Shown: positions 47,385-56,821, counted from the first letter of the stretch. The stretch: DNA of 64,000 bases from Lentimonas sp. CC4 (GCF_902728235.1 NZ_CACVBO010000001.1:2008001-2072000), one strand, 5' to 3'. A program made the numbers and translations. Notes: generated from the sequence alone by a model not told the origin.

Positions 47385-47615
47385 TCGCCGACGACGCTTA
47401 TGGTTTTGAGCAGTGTAGAGGAACCAGTAAGGGGGCATTTCGTAGAACCAATAAGGGGCGCAGACCTACGTCGCTAATTGACGCTGATTCGGGGGGTTGA
47501 AACTCATCTTATTGTCTGTCACATCAGAGTCAGTCGTATCAATAGAGTCGGGGCGAGCGTTTAAAAGATGAGTAATTGTGAGGTGGCGGAAAGACCCCAT
47601 TTCCCGTTTCGTTTT

Positions 47616-48419
47616 TCATACATATGGAGACGTGGTCTCTAATGTTTTTATAGGTTTACCCATCCTAGAAAAGAATAGTTGTTCAATCATGAAGTTATTT
47701 CGTTTGTCAACTAAAGGGCCTGTTCTTACGGACTTAATGCATTCAGGAGTAATCGGCACATTGATATATCGTGTAAGTCCTGTTGTGCAGGGCTTGAATT
47801 CAATGTCTGCTTTAAAGGTATCTTGTAGAACGAAAAAACGAATTTCTGATTCAGCTTCAAATGATTGGTGCTTAATTTGGATAGCCATTTCTTGAAGCGC
47901 TTTAATAAATGCTGTGCTAGAATGAATATGATCCACATTATCTGGATGAAATTGATTCATCGCCTTATACCAGTCGTTATTCCTAACAGATTGAACATAT
48001 TGTTCGAGTAGGATGCGCTCTTTATCTTTAGAATAAACACATTCATGTGAAACGGGCATGTCACATTGTAACAATTTGCGTAATTGCTTTTCCAATTCTG
48101 CTTTATCAAATTCAATACAAACTCCTGAGCCTTTTTGAGTATATGATCTCCACTGGCTTAAGTCATCTCCAAGTCTGGATGTTGAGAAGCCAAAGGACTG
48201 ATACTGAAATTCATCAGTGTTATTACGTTTAAAATAAAACCGAGGAGGTAGCTCTAATTCGCTGAATTCATCTTCATATATTTCATGCAAGAGCTCATTA
48301 TCAATTTTTGTTTCAAGGGGGTCATTCATCATGGCGAAGCTGCCAAAATGTAGTGACTTCTTCGTTACGATATTAAAAAGAGACTCAATGCTCGTGTAGT
48401 GGAAGCAAGATTTACTCAT
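47616..48419 (-). CDS. DUF2971-domain protein
   Basis: This 267-residue protein starts MSKSCFHYTSIESLFNIVTK and contains LHFGSFAMMNDPLETKIDNE and SFGFSTSRLGDDLSQWRSYT, the typical DUF2971 pattern of 'hYT', 'NDP.E' and 'S-F-S..-D-L-W..Y'. These proteins of unknown function are frequent in genomic islands and near defence genes. It is AT-rich compared with the helicase beside it, fitting a transferred gene. The gap upstream of its 3' end (47385-47615) holds no gene. Confidence 0.82.
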   Translation of the reverse strand: MSKSCFHYTSIESLFNIVTKKSLHFGSFAMMNDPLETKIDNELLHEIYEDEFSELELPPRFYFKRNNTDEFQYQSFGFSTSRLGDDLSQWRSYTQKGSGVCIEFDKAELEKQLRKLLQCDMPVSHECVYSKDKERILLEQYVQSVRNNDWYKAMNQFHPDNVDHIHSSTAFIKALQEMAIQIKHQSFEAESEIRFFVLQDTFKADIEFKPCTTGLTRYINVPITPECIKSVRTGPLVDKRNNFMIEQLFFSRMGKPIKTLETTSPYV

Positions 48420-48480
48420 GGATTACCTTGGTTTTACTGACTGATGGCTAGCTATTATCAAATGTGAATTGTCAGTCTCC

Positions 48481-51021
48481 TTACTCCGCCACCGCCTTCA
48501 ATTCTAACGGCACGAGTTTAATGGTGCTGTTGGCTTTGGCGTCCGTCATCGAGAGGCTGAAGATAATTTGAAAGTCGTTGAGCTCTTCGTTGTCGACTAG
48601 AGTCTGTTCGATGGTCCAAGTTTGGCGGTCGTCGGATTCGATGATGTTCGTGTTGCGCTTGTTGCGGGCGCCTGGGTCGAGACGGATCCATTCGTGGCCT
48701 TCGTAATAGGCGTCCATCGCGTTGCTGAGGGCGGTGTATTTCCACCTTGCCTCCGGGAACATCTGATCGAGCTCGAAGGTTTCGTCGATTTCTTGATAGG
48801 ACTCGTTGGCGAGCATGCGTAGGAAGCGGAAGATCTCGTTGCGCACGAGGCGGGTGAAGGCTTCGCGGTCGCGGGTGATGTCGCGTGGCCCGGTGGGGGC
48901 GGGCAGGCTCTCGTCGAGGTTCGGTTTGTAGTCGGGGTCTTTGAGTGTCTCCCATTCATCGAGCAGGCTGGAGTCGGTGATACGCAGCAGGTTCTCGATG
49001 TAGGTCACGACTTCATCAACCGCTTCGGTTTTGAAGGCGGGCGGTATGGTATTTTCCAATACACGATAAACGTTGGTGAGGTGACGCAGGAGTAGGCCTT
49101 CGGCACGCATCAGGCCATAGACTTTGATGTAGTCGGCAAAGCTGCTGTAGCGCTCGAACATTTCGCGGGCGATGGATTTCGGGCGAATGTTTTCCGCGCC
49201 CACCCACGGGTGCTCGGCGGCGAATTTATTATAGGTCTCGTAGATGAATTCGCTTTCGGGCTTCGGGTATTCCATCTTTTCGAGCTCTTCCATGCGGGCG
49301 TCGTATTCGATGCCGGCGGCCTTCATCTCCATCACCTTGTCAGTCTTGGCTTTGTCGAGCTGTTTGCGTAGAATGATGTCAGGGTTTTCCAGAATCGCTT
49401 CGACGAGGCTGAGCATCTTGAGCTCGTAACCTTCGGCGGTGGTATCGAGCAGGCCGAGGGTGTCGATACAGTAGAGCGAGAGCGCTTGGTTGAGCGAGAA
49501 GTCGTCTTGTAGCTCCAAGTTGACGCGTAGCTTCTGCTCGTCGCCCTTGGGCATTATTTGAATGATGTTGCGGTCGACCAATGCGCGAAACAGTTGGAAG
49601 GATTGCTTACGCATCTTTTGCTTGGACGTGTCGCTGTTGTGGCAATCGGTAATGAGCTGGCGCATGGCGCCGCAGCCATCGCCTTGACGGCTGAGCACGT
49701 TGAGTAGCATGCCGTGGGTGACTTTGAAGCTGGAGGTGAGCGGTTCGGCGGGTGCCTTTTGCAGGCGGGTGTAGGTTTGCTCGTCCCAATGCACGAAGCC
49801 GCGCTCGGGTGGCTTGCGCTTCACGAGCTTCTTTTTCTTTTTCGGATCACCAGCGGCTTTGGCTTCGAGGCGCTTGTTTTCGATCACGTGTTCGGGCGCG
49901 AGCGCGACGACGAAGCCGACGTCGTCGAATCCCTTACGGCCAGCGCGTCCACTGATTTGGTGGAAGTCGCGGGCGGTGAGGATGCCGGTTTTGGTGCCAC
50001 CGTATTTGCAGAGCTGGGTGAAGAGCACGGTGCGGATCGGCACGTTGACGCCGACGCCGAGGGTATCGGTGCCGCAAATGACTTTGAGCATCCCTTTCTG
50101 TGCGAGTTTTTCAATGAGCACGCGGTATTTCGGCAAGAGCCCGGCGTGGTGCAGACCGATGCCGGCGCGCAGGAGCTTTTTGATCTCTTTGCCGAAGGGG
50201 CTGGTGAAGGGCACTTCTTGCAGCTCCTTGGTGATAGCGGCTTTTTCCTCTTTGGTGCAGACGTTGAGGCTGAGCAGGCTCTGCGCAGTTTCGGAGGCGG
50301 AGCGTTGGGTGAAGTGGACGATGTAGACCGGGAACTTGTTGGCGGCCTGCAGCTTTTCCAGTGTCTCGGTGAGCGTATCTTCTGCGTAGGTGAATTCGAG
50401 CGGCACGGGGCGCTCGGTGCTAAAGACGGTGACGGCCTCGTTGCCAGTGACGCGCTCCATCTCGCGCTCGAAGAAGCGGGTCTCGCCGAGGGTGGCGGAG
50501 ATCAGGAGAAAGCGGGACTGTGGGAGCGTGAGGAGGGGGGCTTGCCAGGCGCCGCCGCGTTCGCCGTCGGAGTAGTAATGAAATTCGTCCATGATCACGT
50601 CGTGGACTTTGGCCGTCTCGCCGTCGCGCAGTGCGATGTTGGCGAGGATCTCTGCGGTGCAGCAGAGGATGGGCGCGCCGCGGTTGACGGAGGCGTCGCC
50701 GGTCATCATGCCGACATTTTCGGGTCCGAAGTCTCGGCAGAGTGCGAGGAACTTTTCGTTGACCAGTGCCTTGATGGGGCAGGTGTAAACCGATTGGCGG
50801 CCTTGGGAAGCGGAAAGAAAGTGGAGTGCTGCGGCGACGAGGGATTTGCCCGAGCCGGTGGGGGTGTTGAGGATGACGTTCTTACCGGCGAAGATTTCGA
50901 GGATGGCTTCTTCCTGTGCAGGGTAGAGCTCGATGCCTTTCTCGAGTGCATACTCGAGGAAGTGCTCCATGAGTGCATCGGGATCGGTAACGTCGGTCAG
51001 TGGCTTAAGCGGGAAATTCAT
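48481..51021 (-). CDS. DEAD/DEAH-box Ski2-like helicase with DUF3516
   Basis: This is an 846-residue superfamily 2 helicase. Walker A is TPTGSGKS (53-60), Walker B DEFH (145-148), motif III SATLG; the second RecA domain has [14 protein letters not shown] and [10 protein letters not shown]. The C-terminal ~400 residues match DUF3516. It should unwind RNA or DNA using ATP; an RNA role is likely by analogy to Ski2. The final ~27 codons, with the stop, are copied in the two repeats at 39795 and 41263. Confidence 0.9.
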   Translation of the reverse strand: MNFPLKPLTDVTDPDALMEHFLEYALEKGIELYPAQEEAILEIFAGKNVILNTPTGSGKSLVAAALHFLSASQGRQSVYTCPIKALVNEKFLALCRDFGPENVGMMTGDASVNRGAPILCCTAEILANIALRDGETAKVHDVIMDEFHYYSDGERGGAWQAPLLTLPQSRFLLISATLGETRFFEREMERVTGNEAVTVFSTERPVPLEFTYAEDTLTETLEKLQAANKFPVYIVHFTQRSASETAQSLLSLNVCTKEEKAAITKELQEVPFTSPFGKEIKKLLRAGIGLHHAGLLPKYRVLIEKLAQKGMLKVICGTDTLGVGVNVPIRTVLFTQLCKYGGTKTGILTARDFHQISGRAGRKGFDDVGFVVALAPEHVIENKRLEAKAAGDPKKKKKLVKRKPPERGFVHWDEQTYTRLQKAPAEPLTSSFKVTHGMLLNVLSRQGDGCGAMRQLITDCHNSDTSKQKMRKQSFQLFRALVDRNIIQIMPKGDEQKLRVNLELQDDFSLNQALSLYCIDTLGLLDTTAEGYELKMLSLVEAILENPDIILRKQLDKAKTDKVMEMKAAGIEYDARMEELEKMEYPKPESEFIYETYNKFAAEHPWVGAENIRPKSIAREMFERYSSFADYIKVYGLMRAEGLLLRHLTNVYRVLENTIPPAFKTEAVDEVVTYIENLLRITDSSLLDEWETLKDPDYKPNLDESLPAPTGPRDITRDREAFTRLVRNEIFRFLRMLANESYQEIDETFELDQMFPEARWKYTALSNAMDAYYEGHEWIRLDPGARNKRNTNIIESDDRQTWTIEQTLVDNEELNDFQIIFSLSMTDAKANSTIKLVPLELKAVAE

Positions 51022-51043
51022 TGTGCGTGCGCCCAGAGGGCGA

Positions 51044-51140
51044 GTGAGAGTGACGCCTGTGGCGTAGTGAAAGTGAAGGTGACGCCTGTGGCGTGCTGAA
51101 AGTGAGAGTGGCGCCTTCGGCGTAGTGAAAGTGAGAGTGT
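51044..51140. repeat. 29-bp tandem repeat, three units
   Basis: Three 29-bp units begin at 51044, 51073 and 51102 (GTGAGAGTGACGCCTGTGGC then GTAGTGAAA, with small changes), plus a partial unit. Each contains the small palindrome CGCC-tgt-GGCG. They lie just before the helicase start codon on its upstream side. No spacers separate them. The 333-bp gap 51022-51354 contains these, a partial REP-like copy at 51267-51301, and no gene. Confidence 0.8.
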
Positions 51141-51266
51141 GGAGTGAAGGTTAGAGGGCGACTTAGTGCAAGTGTTGAGAGTGGTGACCTCGATCGAGTG
51201 AGGGGAGGTCATTGTGTTTGCTGCGTTGTGGTGGTTTTGTTGGTTTTTTGACGTTTGAGATGGTTT

Positions 51267-51301
51267 TGTGTGGTCGCGGTCTTCGCGAGCAAAGCCCCTA
51301 C
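51267..51301 (+). repeat. REP-like interspersed repeat, partial copy 3
   Basis: GCGGTCTTCGCGAGCAAAGC followed by CCCTAC matches the right half of the repeats at 17046-17140 and 18996-19091 with one base change in the loop. The left half is missing. Confidence 0.6.
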
Positions 51302-51354
51302 GTTCGTGTGCAAAATGCCTTTTAATCTGTGGTTGTATGGCTAGGGTATGCAGC

Positions 51355-51765
51355 ATGACAGATCCGAATTCTTTATGTGCCTGTGGCAGTGGGCTGGCGT
51401 ATGTCGCGTGTTGTGAGCCGTTGCACCTAGGTCAGGCGAAGGCGCCGACCGCGGAGGCTTTGATGCGTTCGCGGTATTGCGCGTATGTGTGTGGGCAAAT
51501 CGATTATTTGGTCGGCACGACTTTGCCTGCCGCGCGGACGACAGATCTGTGGGTGAATTATCAGTCGACGGCGGAATCGATCCAATGGATCGGGCTGGAG
51601 GTGTTACGCACGCAGCAGGGGGGTGCGAAGGATAAGGTCGGTAAGGTCGAGTTTAAGGCCAGCTATATTCAAGGCGGTGAGCGGGCGATCCACCATGAGC
51701 TGTCACGCTTTAGGCGTAGTGGTGGCGATTGGTATTACGTGGATGGCGTGGTGGAAGAGGGGTGA
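51355..51765 (+). CDS. YchJ-family SEC-C motif protein
   Basis: This 136-residue protein starts MTDPNSLCACGSGLAYVACC, a SEC-C-type zinc motif, and continues PTAEALMRSRYCAYVCGQID and HELSRFRRSGGDWYYVDGVV, the two blocks that define YchJ-like proteins. The ATG at 51355 is chosen because it immediately precedes the conserved CACGSG. Function unknown; a zinc-binding NTF2-like fold is expected. Confidence 0.87.
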   Translation: MTDPNSLCACGSGLAYVACCEPLHLGQAKAPTAEALMRSRYCAYVCGQIDYLVGTTLPAARTTDLWVNYQSTAESIQWIGLEVLRTQQGGAKDKVGKVEFKASYIQGGERAIHHELSRFRRSGGDWYYVDGVVEEG

Positions 51766-51856
51766 GGGAAGAGGCTTGAGAGCTGAGGTGGAAGAGAGCT
51801 GAGGTCTGAGAGTTGAGTGGACTTAATCTTAATCCTACGCTTACTCATAATCTTCT

Positions 51857-51882
51857 TAGGATTAGGATTAGGATTAGGATTT
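51857..51882 (+). repeat. GGATTA hexanucleotide repeats
   Basis: Four perfect copies of the AGGATT unit follow each other and lead into a T-run just before a GIY-YIG gene. If translated in the frame of that gene they give a Leu-Gly repeat, so the gene's start is probably after them. Confidence 0.75.
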
Positions 51883-51885
51883 TTT

Positions 51886-52149
51886 GTGATTTGGAGTATA
51901 TACATATTACGTTGTGGCGACGGCACGCTGTATACGGGCGTGGCGACGGATGTTGCGCGCCGGTTTGAGGAGCACTCATCGCAGGGGCCGAAGTCGGCCA
52001 AGTATGTGCGGGGACGTTTGCCACTGCAGATCCTCTATACGCGTGAGGTCGGCACGCGCTCTGAAGCGCAGAAAGAGGAGTGGCGAGTGAAGCGGTTGAC
52101 TCGTGCCCAAAAGGAGGCGTTGGTCGGCTTGGAATCGTTGGAGAACTGA
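51886..52149 (+). CDS. GIY-YIG nuclease-domain protein
   Basis: This 87-residue protein from GTG 51886 begins VIWSIYILRCGDGTLYTGVA, the GIY-YIG motif in its 'YIL..-LYTG' form. It then has TDVARRFEEHSSQGPKSAKY and EAQKEEWRVKRLTRAQKEAL with the metal-binding Glu. It is typical of the short UPF0213/COG2827 type. An ATG at 51817 would add 23 residues encoded largely by the hexanucleotide repeat and is less likely. The natural substrate is unknown. Confidence 0.8.
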   Translation: MIWSIYILRCGDGTLYTGVATDVARRFEEHSSQGPKSAKYVRGRLPLQILYTREVGTRSEAQKEEWRVKRLTRAQKEALVGLESLEN

Positions 52150-52235
52150 TCGCGCTTGATAGCGTTTCTTTTTTTACAGTTCATTCTCCAATGTAAGCTT
52201 GGCAAGCACGGGGAGGGGGATCTTTATCTTCTGTC

Positions 52236-53144
52236 ATGTCTGACTCCCATAAGCCCCATATGTCGCCTCAGAAGGTGGCTCTCTTGAAAATGTTTGTGAT
52301 GTTTGCGGTGTTAATCGCTGGTGCAGTCTTCTTTTTTAATTGGGCAAAGAAAGATACGAAGACGCAGTTTGCGTATGAGGTGCGTGAGGTGATCGGAATG
52401 GAGCACCCGTTGGGAAGTGAACCAGAGCCGGTGGTTGTTGTTGTGCCAGAGCCAGTGGTGGTGCCTGAGCCTGTGCCCGAGCCGGAACCTTTTGTAGAAG
52501 TGGTGGCTCCACGCCCTTTGGCGATTGAGATGAGCTACGCTGATTTCGTGAGACAGCCGGATCTTTGGCCTGAGACCTTGGAGCTCACTTTGGAGACGAG
52601 TGTGCAGATTCTGTATCGGGAGCGTGATTTCGGCACGATGCGTTTCGTGCCTGGCTTGATTCTGGAGGTAGATAAGGTGCTCGCGTCGAAGGAAATCGTG
52701 GGCTCCGTGAATGGGAACTACTTGATCGTGCCAGCGGAGAAGACCAGCCTGATGCCATGGTTCCACGATACGTATCGTGGCAAATATTTCATGCGCTATC
52801 CAGGAGTAATGCCATCAGCTGAGGGTGCTGCGGTTGATGACGGGCGTTTCCATATCGATCTACTCGAGGGTATGCGTAAGTGGTGCTACATTAATTTCGG
52901 AGACTGCACGTTTGACATTACAGATGATGCGTTGGTGCTGCGCTGGAGGCCAGAGGAAGATGCGCCGATTGATTTTCGTGCAGAGGCGCGGACGATTGCC
53001 CGTGAGTATTTGAAGTGGCAGGCAGAGCGGGGAGCGACGGATAATTATGCGCCTTGTGAAATCTACGATCTGTCCTCGGGACGTTTGTCGGGTATCGGCT
53101 CGTTTTTTGTCCCGTCGTTTGTGGCTCAAGAGTTCCAGCAGTAG
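52236..53144 (+). CDS. hypothetical single-pass membrane protein with Pro-Glu-Val linker
   Basis: This 302-residue protein has one membrane segment (KMFVMFAVLIAGAVFFFNW), then a PEPVV-type repeat (about residues 62-88), an extended linker that can span the periplasm. A C-terminal domain has VLRWRPEEDAPIDFRAEART and YRGKYFMRYPGVMPSAEG. No family is recognised. The architecture recalls TonB-like or envelope-spanning proteins but there is no TonB box evidence. It has a leader of about 85 bp after the GIY-YIG gene. Confidence 0.62.
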   Translation: MSDSHKPHMSPQKVALLKMFVMFAVLIAGAVFFFNWAKKDTKTQFAYEVREVIGMEHPLGSEPEPVVVVVPEPVVVPEPVPEPEPFVEVVAPRPLAIEMSYADFVRQPDLWPETLELTLETSVQILYRERDFGTMRFVPGLILEVDKVLASKEIVGSVNGNYLIVPAEKTSLMPWFHDTYRGKYFMRYPGVMPSAEGAAVDDGRFHIDLLEGMRKWCYINFGDCTFDITDDALVLRWRPEEDAPIDFRAEARTIAREYLKWQAERGATDNYAPCEIYDLSSGRLSGIGSFFVPSFVAQEFQQ

Positions 53145-53308
53145 TTTTGCTGGCTGGTTGTCGTCGGAGAGCTGCAGGGATTCTACTGCAGCGGAGCCGT
53201 GGCAGGGCTTCGTGCGGAGAGTGTCTCCACCAGAGAAATAGAACGATTAAGAGCCCCGCATCCATATAACCGATTTGCTTGGGTTTCAGTGATTTTGAGA
53301 CAGTTTCC

Positions 53309-53324
53309 GAGCAAAGCCCCCTAC
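53309..53324 (+). repeat. REP-like repeat end, partial copy
   Basis: GAGCAAAGCCCCCTAC matches the right end of the REP-like family with one extra C. It is the only recognisable item in 53145-53344. Confidence 0.45.
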
Positions 53325-53344
53325 GGATGCTGGTATATTGACAC

Positions 53345-53384
53345 AAAAAAAATCCCTAAGTCTTGAAGACTTAGGGATTTTAAA
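53345..53384 (-). terminator. intrinsic terminator downstream of tRNA-Arg
   Basis: A 14-bp perfect stem AATCCCTAAGTCTT / AAGACTTAGGGATT with a tiny loop is followed on the minus strand by eight T residues, just after the 3' end of the tRNA gene. Confidence 0.85.
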
Positions 53385-53388
53385 AGAA

Positions 53389-53462
<74 letters not shown>

Positions 53463-53551
53463 TCGTGAGGAAGCCGGGATAAAGACAAAGTGAGCGCAGG
53501 AGATCAAGCAGAACTTTTCAAAAAATGCATTTTTTTTTGAGCGCTTGATTG

Positions 53552-53917
53552 TTACCCCTGAAAGCGCACGTAGTAGACCATGGCAGTTGCGATAATTCCG
53601 AGGCCTAGGATGCTCCACCACAGTGCTTTAGCGAGCGCAGGCTTGCGATTGATGAGAACGATGACGCCGCCGAGTGCGAGCCAGATCACCATTTTTACGA
53701 TCAGCCAGGGAGCGGTGAAGCTGTGTCCTAGCTTTGAAATCATGCCAAAACCGGCGATTAAAATGAGAAGGAGGCCGATTCCGCTGGTCATCGAACCGAG
53801 TTTTCGCACGGGGGCGCTGTCGCTACCGGCTAGGCTGCGGGCGAGTAGGGCACCATAGCCCATAAAGAGCATGATGATTCCGGTGACGTGAAGGATTTGG
53901 TAGATGTATGCAGGCAT
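53552..53917 (-). CDS. hypothetical small membrane protein
   Basis: This 121-residue protein has four hydrophobic segments: YQILHVTGIIMLFMGYGALL, GIGLLLILIAGFGMISKL, PWLIVKMVIWLALGGVIVLI and ALWWSILGLGIIATAMVYYV. There is a conserved-looking His in the first and WLxVKM in the third. It belongs to the general class of small four-helix inner membrane proteins (SirB-like pattern), a loose resemblance. It lies between the tRNA and the hibernation-factor gene on the same strand. Confidence 0.72.
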   Translation of the reverse strand: MPAYIYQILHVTGIIMLFMGYGALLARSLAGSDSAPVRKLGSMTSGIGLLLILIAGFGMISKLGHSFTAPWLIVKMVIWLALGGVIVLINRKPALAKALWWSILGLGIIATAMVYYVRFQG

Positions 53918-53945
53918 AATAGGGCTGCACGTTTATGAAGTTCCG

Positions 53946-53985
53946 AAAAAAAGCAAGCCCGACTCTCAAAGAGAGTCGGGCTTGC
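53946..53985 (-). terminator. intrinsic terminator downstream of the hibernation factor gene
   Basis: A perfect 15-bp stem GCAAGCCCGACTCTC / GAGAGTCGGGCTTGC with an AAA loop is followed on the minus strand by a run of T residues. It lies 28 bp after the stop of the gene at 54013. Confidence 0.9.
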
Positions 53986-54012
53986 GGTTAGTTATTGGGC
54001 GGTATTGGGAAG

Positions 54013-54378
54013 CTAGCTAGCCTTTGGAATGTCGACAGGGATGTCGATTTCATGCACGTCCTTACGCTTTACCTTCTTGAGGCGAGAGCGTCGCCGAATC
54101 ATTCGATCGAGTTTGTTGACCATTTCATCGATTGACTTGTAGAGGTCGTCCGTCTCCGCATGTGCGTTATGGTCGTTGCCACGCACTTCGAGGTGCCCCT
54201 TGGCGATAAATTCTTTCTGGTGGGAGCGTTTGTGGCTGTCGTATTCTAGCTCCACACGCATACGGATAATTTTATCTTCGTGTTCGAAGAGCTTTTCTAC
54301 TTTCTGTTTTACCACATTTTTGATCGCATCGGTGAGATCCATATTCAAACCGGAGATGATTAGATCATGCTGCTTCAT
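54013..54378 (-). CDS. hpf: ribosome hibernation-promoting factor (HPF/RaiA family)
   Basis: This 121-residue protein has the S30AE/HPF fold: MDLTDAIKNVVKQKVEKLFE, RMRVELEYDSHKRSHQKEF, GHLEVRGNDHNAHAETDDLY and KSIDEMVNKLDRMIRRRSRL, with the basic last helix that contacts rRNA. It is the short form, without the ~60-residue C-terminal dimerisation domain of long HPF. It binds the 30S subunit in stationary phase or stress. The stop is followed by a strong terminator. Confidence 0.9.
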   Translation of the reverse strand: MKQHDLIISGLNMDLTDAIKNVVKQKVEKLFEHEDKIIRMRVELEYDSHKRSHQKEFIAKGHLEVRGNDHNAHAETDDLYKSIDEMVNKLDRMIRRRSRLKKVKRKDVHEIDIPVDIPKAS

Positions 54379-54495
54379 ATATTATTTTGTCCTTTTCTAT
54401 TGTGGGTTCTCGTTTAACGGGGTCGGTTGACCCTGCCTCTTTGACTTAGATGAGCAAAAAAAGTGCCAACACTATTTTGATCGCAACGATCAACC

Positions 54496-55359
54496 ATGTT
54501 GGCATCTACTAGTCTATATATGCCAAAACCGACTCTATCTGAATATTTCAAACGCACGTCTGTAATCATCGTTACAGGTGGTTCGTCGGGTATTGGCTGC
54601 TCAATCATCAAAGCAATTATGAAGTTAGCCCCGGCTACCAGGGTTTGCAACCTTTCTCGGTCGAAACCGGGCGTTTTTTTTGATGAATGTGGTATTCATA
54701 TTCCGACGGATTTGAGTGATTCGAGCTCGCTGGCGAGTGCGGCAGATCAATTGCGTTCTATTATTGCTGAGGGCGGCGAGGGGGAGGTGCTTTTAATCAA
54801 TAATAGTGGGTATGGCGACTATGGTTGCTTGCATGACTTGGACCGTGTGAAGCAGTTGAACATGATTGACCTGAATGTGAAGGCCGTGGTGGATTTGACT
54901 GCACAGTTACTGCCTCAAATGCTGGAGCGCGGTGGTTGTGTGGTAAACATAGCTTCGACTGCGGGGTTTCAGCCGACTCCGTATTTGGCGACCTATGGTG
55001 CAACGAAGGCGTTTGTGCTCAATTGGACGCTGGCGCTGGGGGAAGATCTGCGTGGCACCAAGGTCAGGACTTTGGCGGTGTGCCCTGGGCCGACGCGCTC
55101 GAACTTCTTTAAATCTGCTGGTTTTGATACGCCTCCGATGCGTGAGGGAGCAAACGGCGGGCTGGATATGACCTCCGAAGAGGTGGCTGACTTGACCTTG
55201 CGTGCGCTGGCTAAGGGGAAATCGTTGTTGGTAACCGGTTGGAAAAATAAGCTAATTGCATTTTTCGGTAGTAAAGTGCCGATCATCGTTGTGACTCGGA
55301 TCGGAGGCGCCATATTGCGCAAAATGCGTTTAGAAGCACACAAAGGAGATTCGAAATGA
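54496..55359 (+). CDS. short-chain dehydrogenase/reductase
   Basis: This 287-residue classical SDR has the nucleotide motif TGGSSGIG (about residues 28-35), NNSG in place of NNAG, and catalytic STAGFQPTPYLATYGATKAF with Ser and YxxxK, followed by PGPTRSNFF. The C-terminal ~40 residues are hydrophobic/basic, so it may attach to the membrane like ketoreductases of lipid metabolism. It probably uses NADP(H). The ATGA overlap with the RluA-type gene suggests co-expression. The true start could be the Met nine codons downstream (MPKPTLSEYF). Confidence 0.87.
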   Translation: MLASTSLYMPKPTLSEYFKRTSVIIVTGGSSGIGCSIIKAIMKLAPATRVCNLSRSKPGVFFDECGIHIPTDLSDSSSLASAADQLRSIIAEGGEGEVLLINNSGYGDYGCLHDLDRVKQLNMIDLNVKAVVDLTAQLLPQMLERGGCVVNIASTAGFQPTPYLATYGATKAFVLNWTLALGEDLRGTKVRTLAVCPGPTRSNFFKSAGFDTPPMREGANGGLDMTSEEVADLTLRALAKGKSLLVTGWKNKLIAFFGSKVPIIVVTRIGGAILRKMRLEAHKGDSK

Positions 55360-56141
55360 ATCCATACGGCGAAGAGGCTCCCCTTGTAGATATGGCTGTC
55401 TTTCCTGACTGGATAGTGCAGGAGGATGAGAATCTGCTGATTATTAATAAGCCAGGCTGGTTGGTCTGTCATCCCTCTAAGAATGGGCCTATGTCGAGTT
55501 TGGTTGGCGTGGTGCGTGAGCATACTGGAGCCGAGAAGTTGCACCTTGTGGCTCGCTTGGATCGCGAGACGAGTGGCTTGATCGTTTTTGCGAAGCGCCC
55601 ATCGGTGGCACGCAAGTTCCAGATGGCGATTCAGAATCGAATCGTGACGAAGGAATATTTGGCAATTTTGGAGGGAGAGTTTGCCGAGCCGATTCATGTG
55701 GATGAGCCGATCGCTCGACGCAAAGGCGGCCCAGTGTTTGTGAAATCGGAGGTGAGTTATGATCGGACTTCTCAGACTGCGGTGACGGACTTCATCCCGT
55801 TGATTTCGAAGAATGGTTATACGCTCTGTCGCGTGGAGCCTGAGACGGGGCGCAAGCACCAGATCCGCGTGCATGGGGAATTTTTAGAGAAACGTGTGGT
55901 CGGCGATAAGATTTACGGGCCGGATGAGACGCTCTATATCGATTTTATCGAGAACGGCTGGACGGATCGCTTGGAGGAGGCGCTGCCCATTAAGCGCCAA
56001 GCGCTGCATTGCTATCGGTATGTGTTTAACTTCCCGGAGGGGCCGATCACGTTTTCGGCTCCGTTGCAGGAAGATATGCTGGAGTTCTGCCGAAATGAAA
56101 TGGGGCTGAGTGATGACGAGGTCGAAGCTGTGTTGGGCTAG
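55356..56141 (+). CDS. RluA-family pseudouridine synthase
   Basis: This 261-residue protein has the RluA catalytic block LVARLDRETSGLIVFAKRPS with Asp69, then KEYLAILEGEF and ETGRKHQIRVHGEFL, the family's later conserved motifs. There is no S4 domain. It isomerises specific uridines in rRNA or tRNA; the target cannot be told from sequence. Its start overlaps the SDR stop; a bidirectional terminator follows its own stop. Confidence 0.9.
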   Translation: MNPYGEEAPLVDMAVFPDWIVQEDENLLIINKPGWLVCHPSKNGPMSSLVGVVREHTGAEKLHLVARLDRETSGLIVFAKRPSVARKFQMAIQNRIVTKEYLAILEGEFAEPIHVDEPIARRKGGPVFVKSEVSYDRTSQTAVTDFIPLISKNGYTLCRVEPETGRKHQIRVHGEFLEKRVVGDKIYGPDETLYIDFIENGWTDRLEEALPIKRQALHCYRYVFNFPEGPITFSAPLQEDMLEFCRNEMGLSDDEVEAVLG

Positions 56142-56148
56142 CTGAATC

Positions 56149-56185
56149 AAAAAAGGCCCACATCGTTGAAGATGAGGGCCTTTTT
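56149..56185. terminator. bidirectional intrinsic terminator
   Basis: AAAAAGGCCC-a-CATC-gttgaa-GATG-a-GGGCCTTTTT forms a 14-bp stem with T-runs on both strands. It lies between the convergent RluA-type gene and the Amuc_1102-like gene and can serve both. Confidence 0.88.
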
Positions 56186-56224
56186 GTGTGACTTCTGCTC
56201 ATGGCAGAAGGCTGAAATGAATGG

Positions 56225-56821
56225 CTACTGCTTCGGTTCGCGAATGATCATCGGTGCCATTTTGTTGACATCTGGGCGTGCTCCAATTTTTGCCAGTGGT
56301 GCGTTGTAGCTTGGCTTTAGGATGTAGTCATTCTGCTCACTTTCGGCGTCCGCTTTGGTTTTCATACTGCGGATGGTGTCGTCGTTGAGTGTGCCCTTTG
56401 AGTAAGCTCTGTTATCAATCGGTAGCACTTGGCCGTTGATCTCAAGTGCTACGAAGTAGTAAGGAGGTGTCTTAGGTAGGCGGTCACGCTTTACGACCAC
56501 ACCTGGCATGTAGAAATAGACGTTTTCTGTCTTACCTTGTTCGATCGAGATCACTTCGACTTCGGCCTTGTAGAAGTCAAAGGTTCTGGCTTTGCGATCA
56601 CGCTCGTATGCGAAGTAGCCTAGAACTTTAATATTATCGACGAAACGTTCGTTTTTGGCGTCTGGGGAGGTGTTTTTGAAGGCCTTAATCTTAACCTCCA
56701 TTTCGACCCAGTCGTCGTTTAGGTTTTTAAATTTAATATTGTCGACTTGTGCTGGTGCATCTTGGCCGAACAGGCTGCCTGAGAGGCAGAGGGATAATGT
56801 CAGTAGAATGAGTCGTTTCAT
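56225..56821 (-). CDS. Amuc_1102-like secreted protein
   Basis: This 198-residue protein has a signal peptide ending SLFGQ and a beta-rich domain with DDWVEMEVKIKAFKN, FVDNIKVLGYFAYERD and YYFVALEINGQVLP. The pattern of 'W-E-E' followed by an 'F-V-D-x-I' strand resembles the Amuc_1102 family of pilus-associated proteins found in Verrucomicrobiota. I am only moderately sure. No pilus genes are in the window. Upstream, 56822-57048 contains only promoter-size sequence. Confidence 0.55.
   Translation of the reverse strand: MKRLILLTLSLCLSGSLFGQDAPAQVDNIKFKNLNDDWVEMEVKIKAFKNTSPDAKNERFVDNIKVLGYFAYERDRKARTFDFYKAEVEVISIEQGKTENVYFYMPGVVVKRDRLPKTPPYYFVALEINGQVLPIDNRAYSKGTLNDDTIRSMKTKADAESEQNDYILKPSYNAPLAKIGARPDVNKMAPMIIREPKQ

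Noticed and set aside
49714-51099. A 461-residue open frame on the plus strand opposite the helicase gene
   Set aside because: It is antisense to a helicase with all motifs intact; its composition is a Gly/Ala/Asp/Val-rich mirror of the real codons and shows no family motifs.
51044-51140. Possible CRISPR array
   Set aside because: The 29-bp units are contiguous, with no spacers, and there are no cas genes in the window.
54993-55874. A 293-residue open frame antisense to the SDR and RluA-type genes
   Set aside because: It spans two genes with clear catalytic motifs on the other strand and has no recognisable domain.
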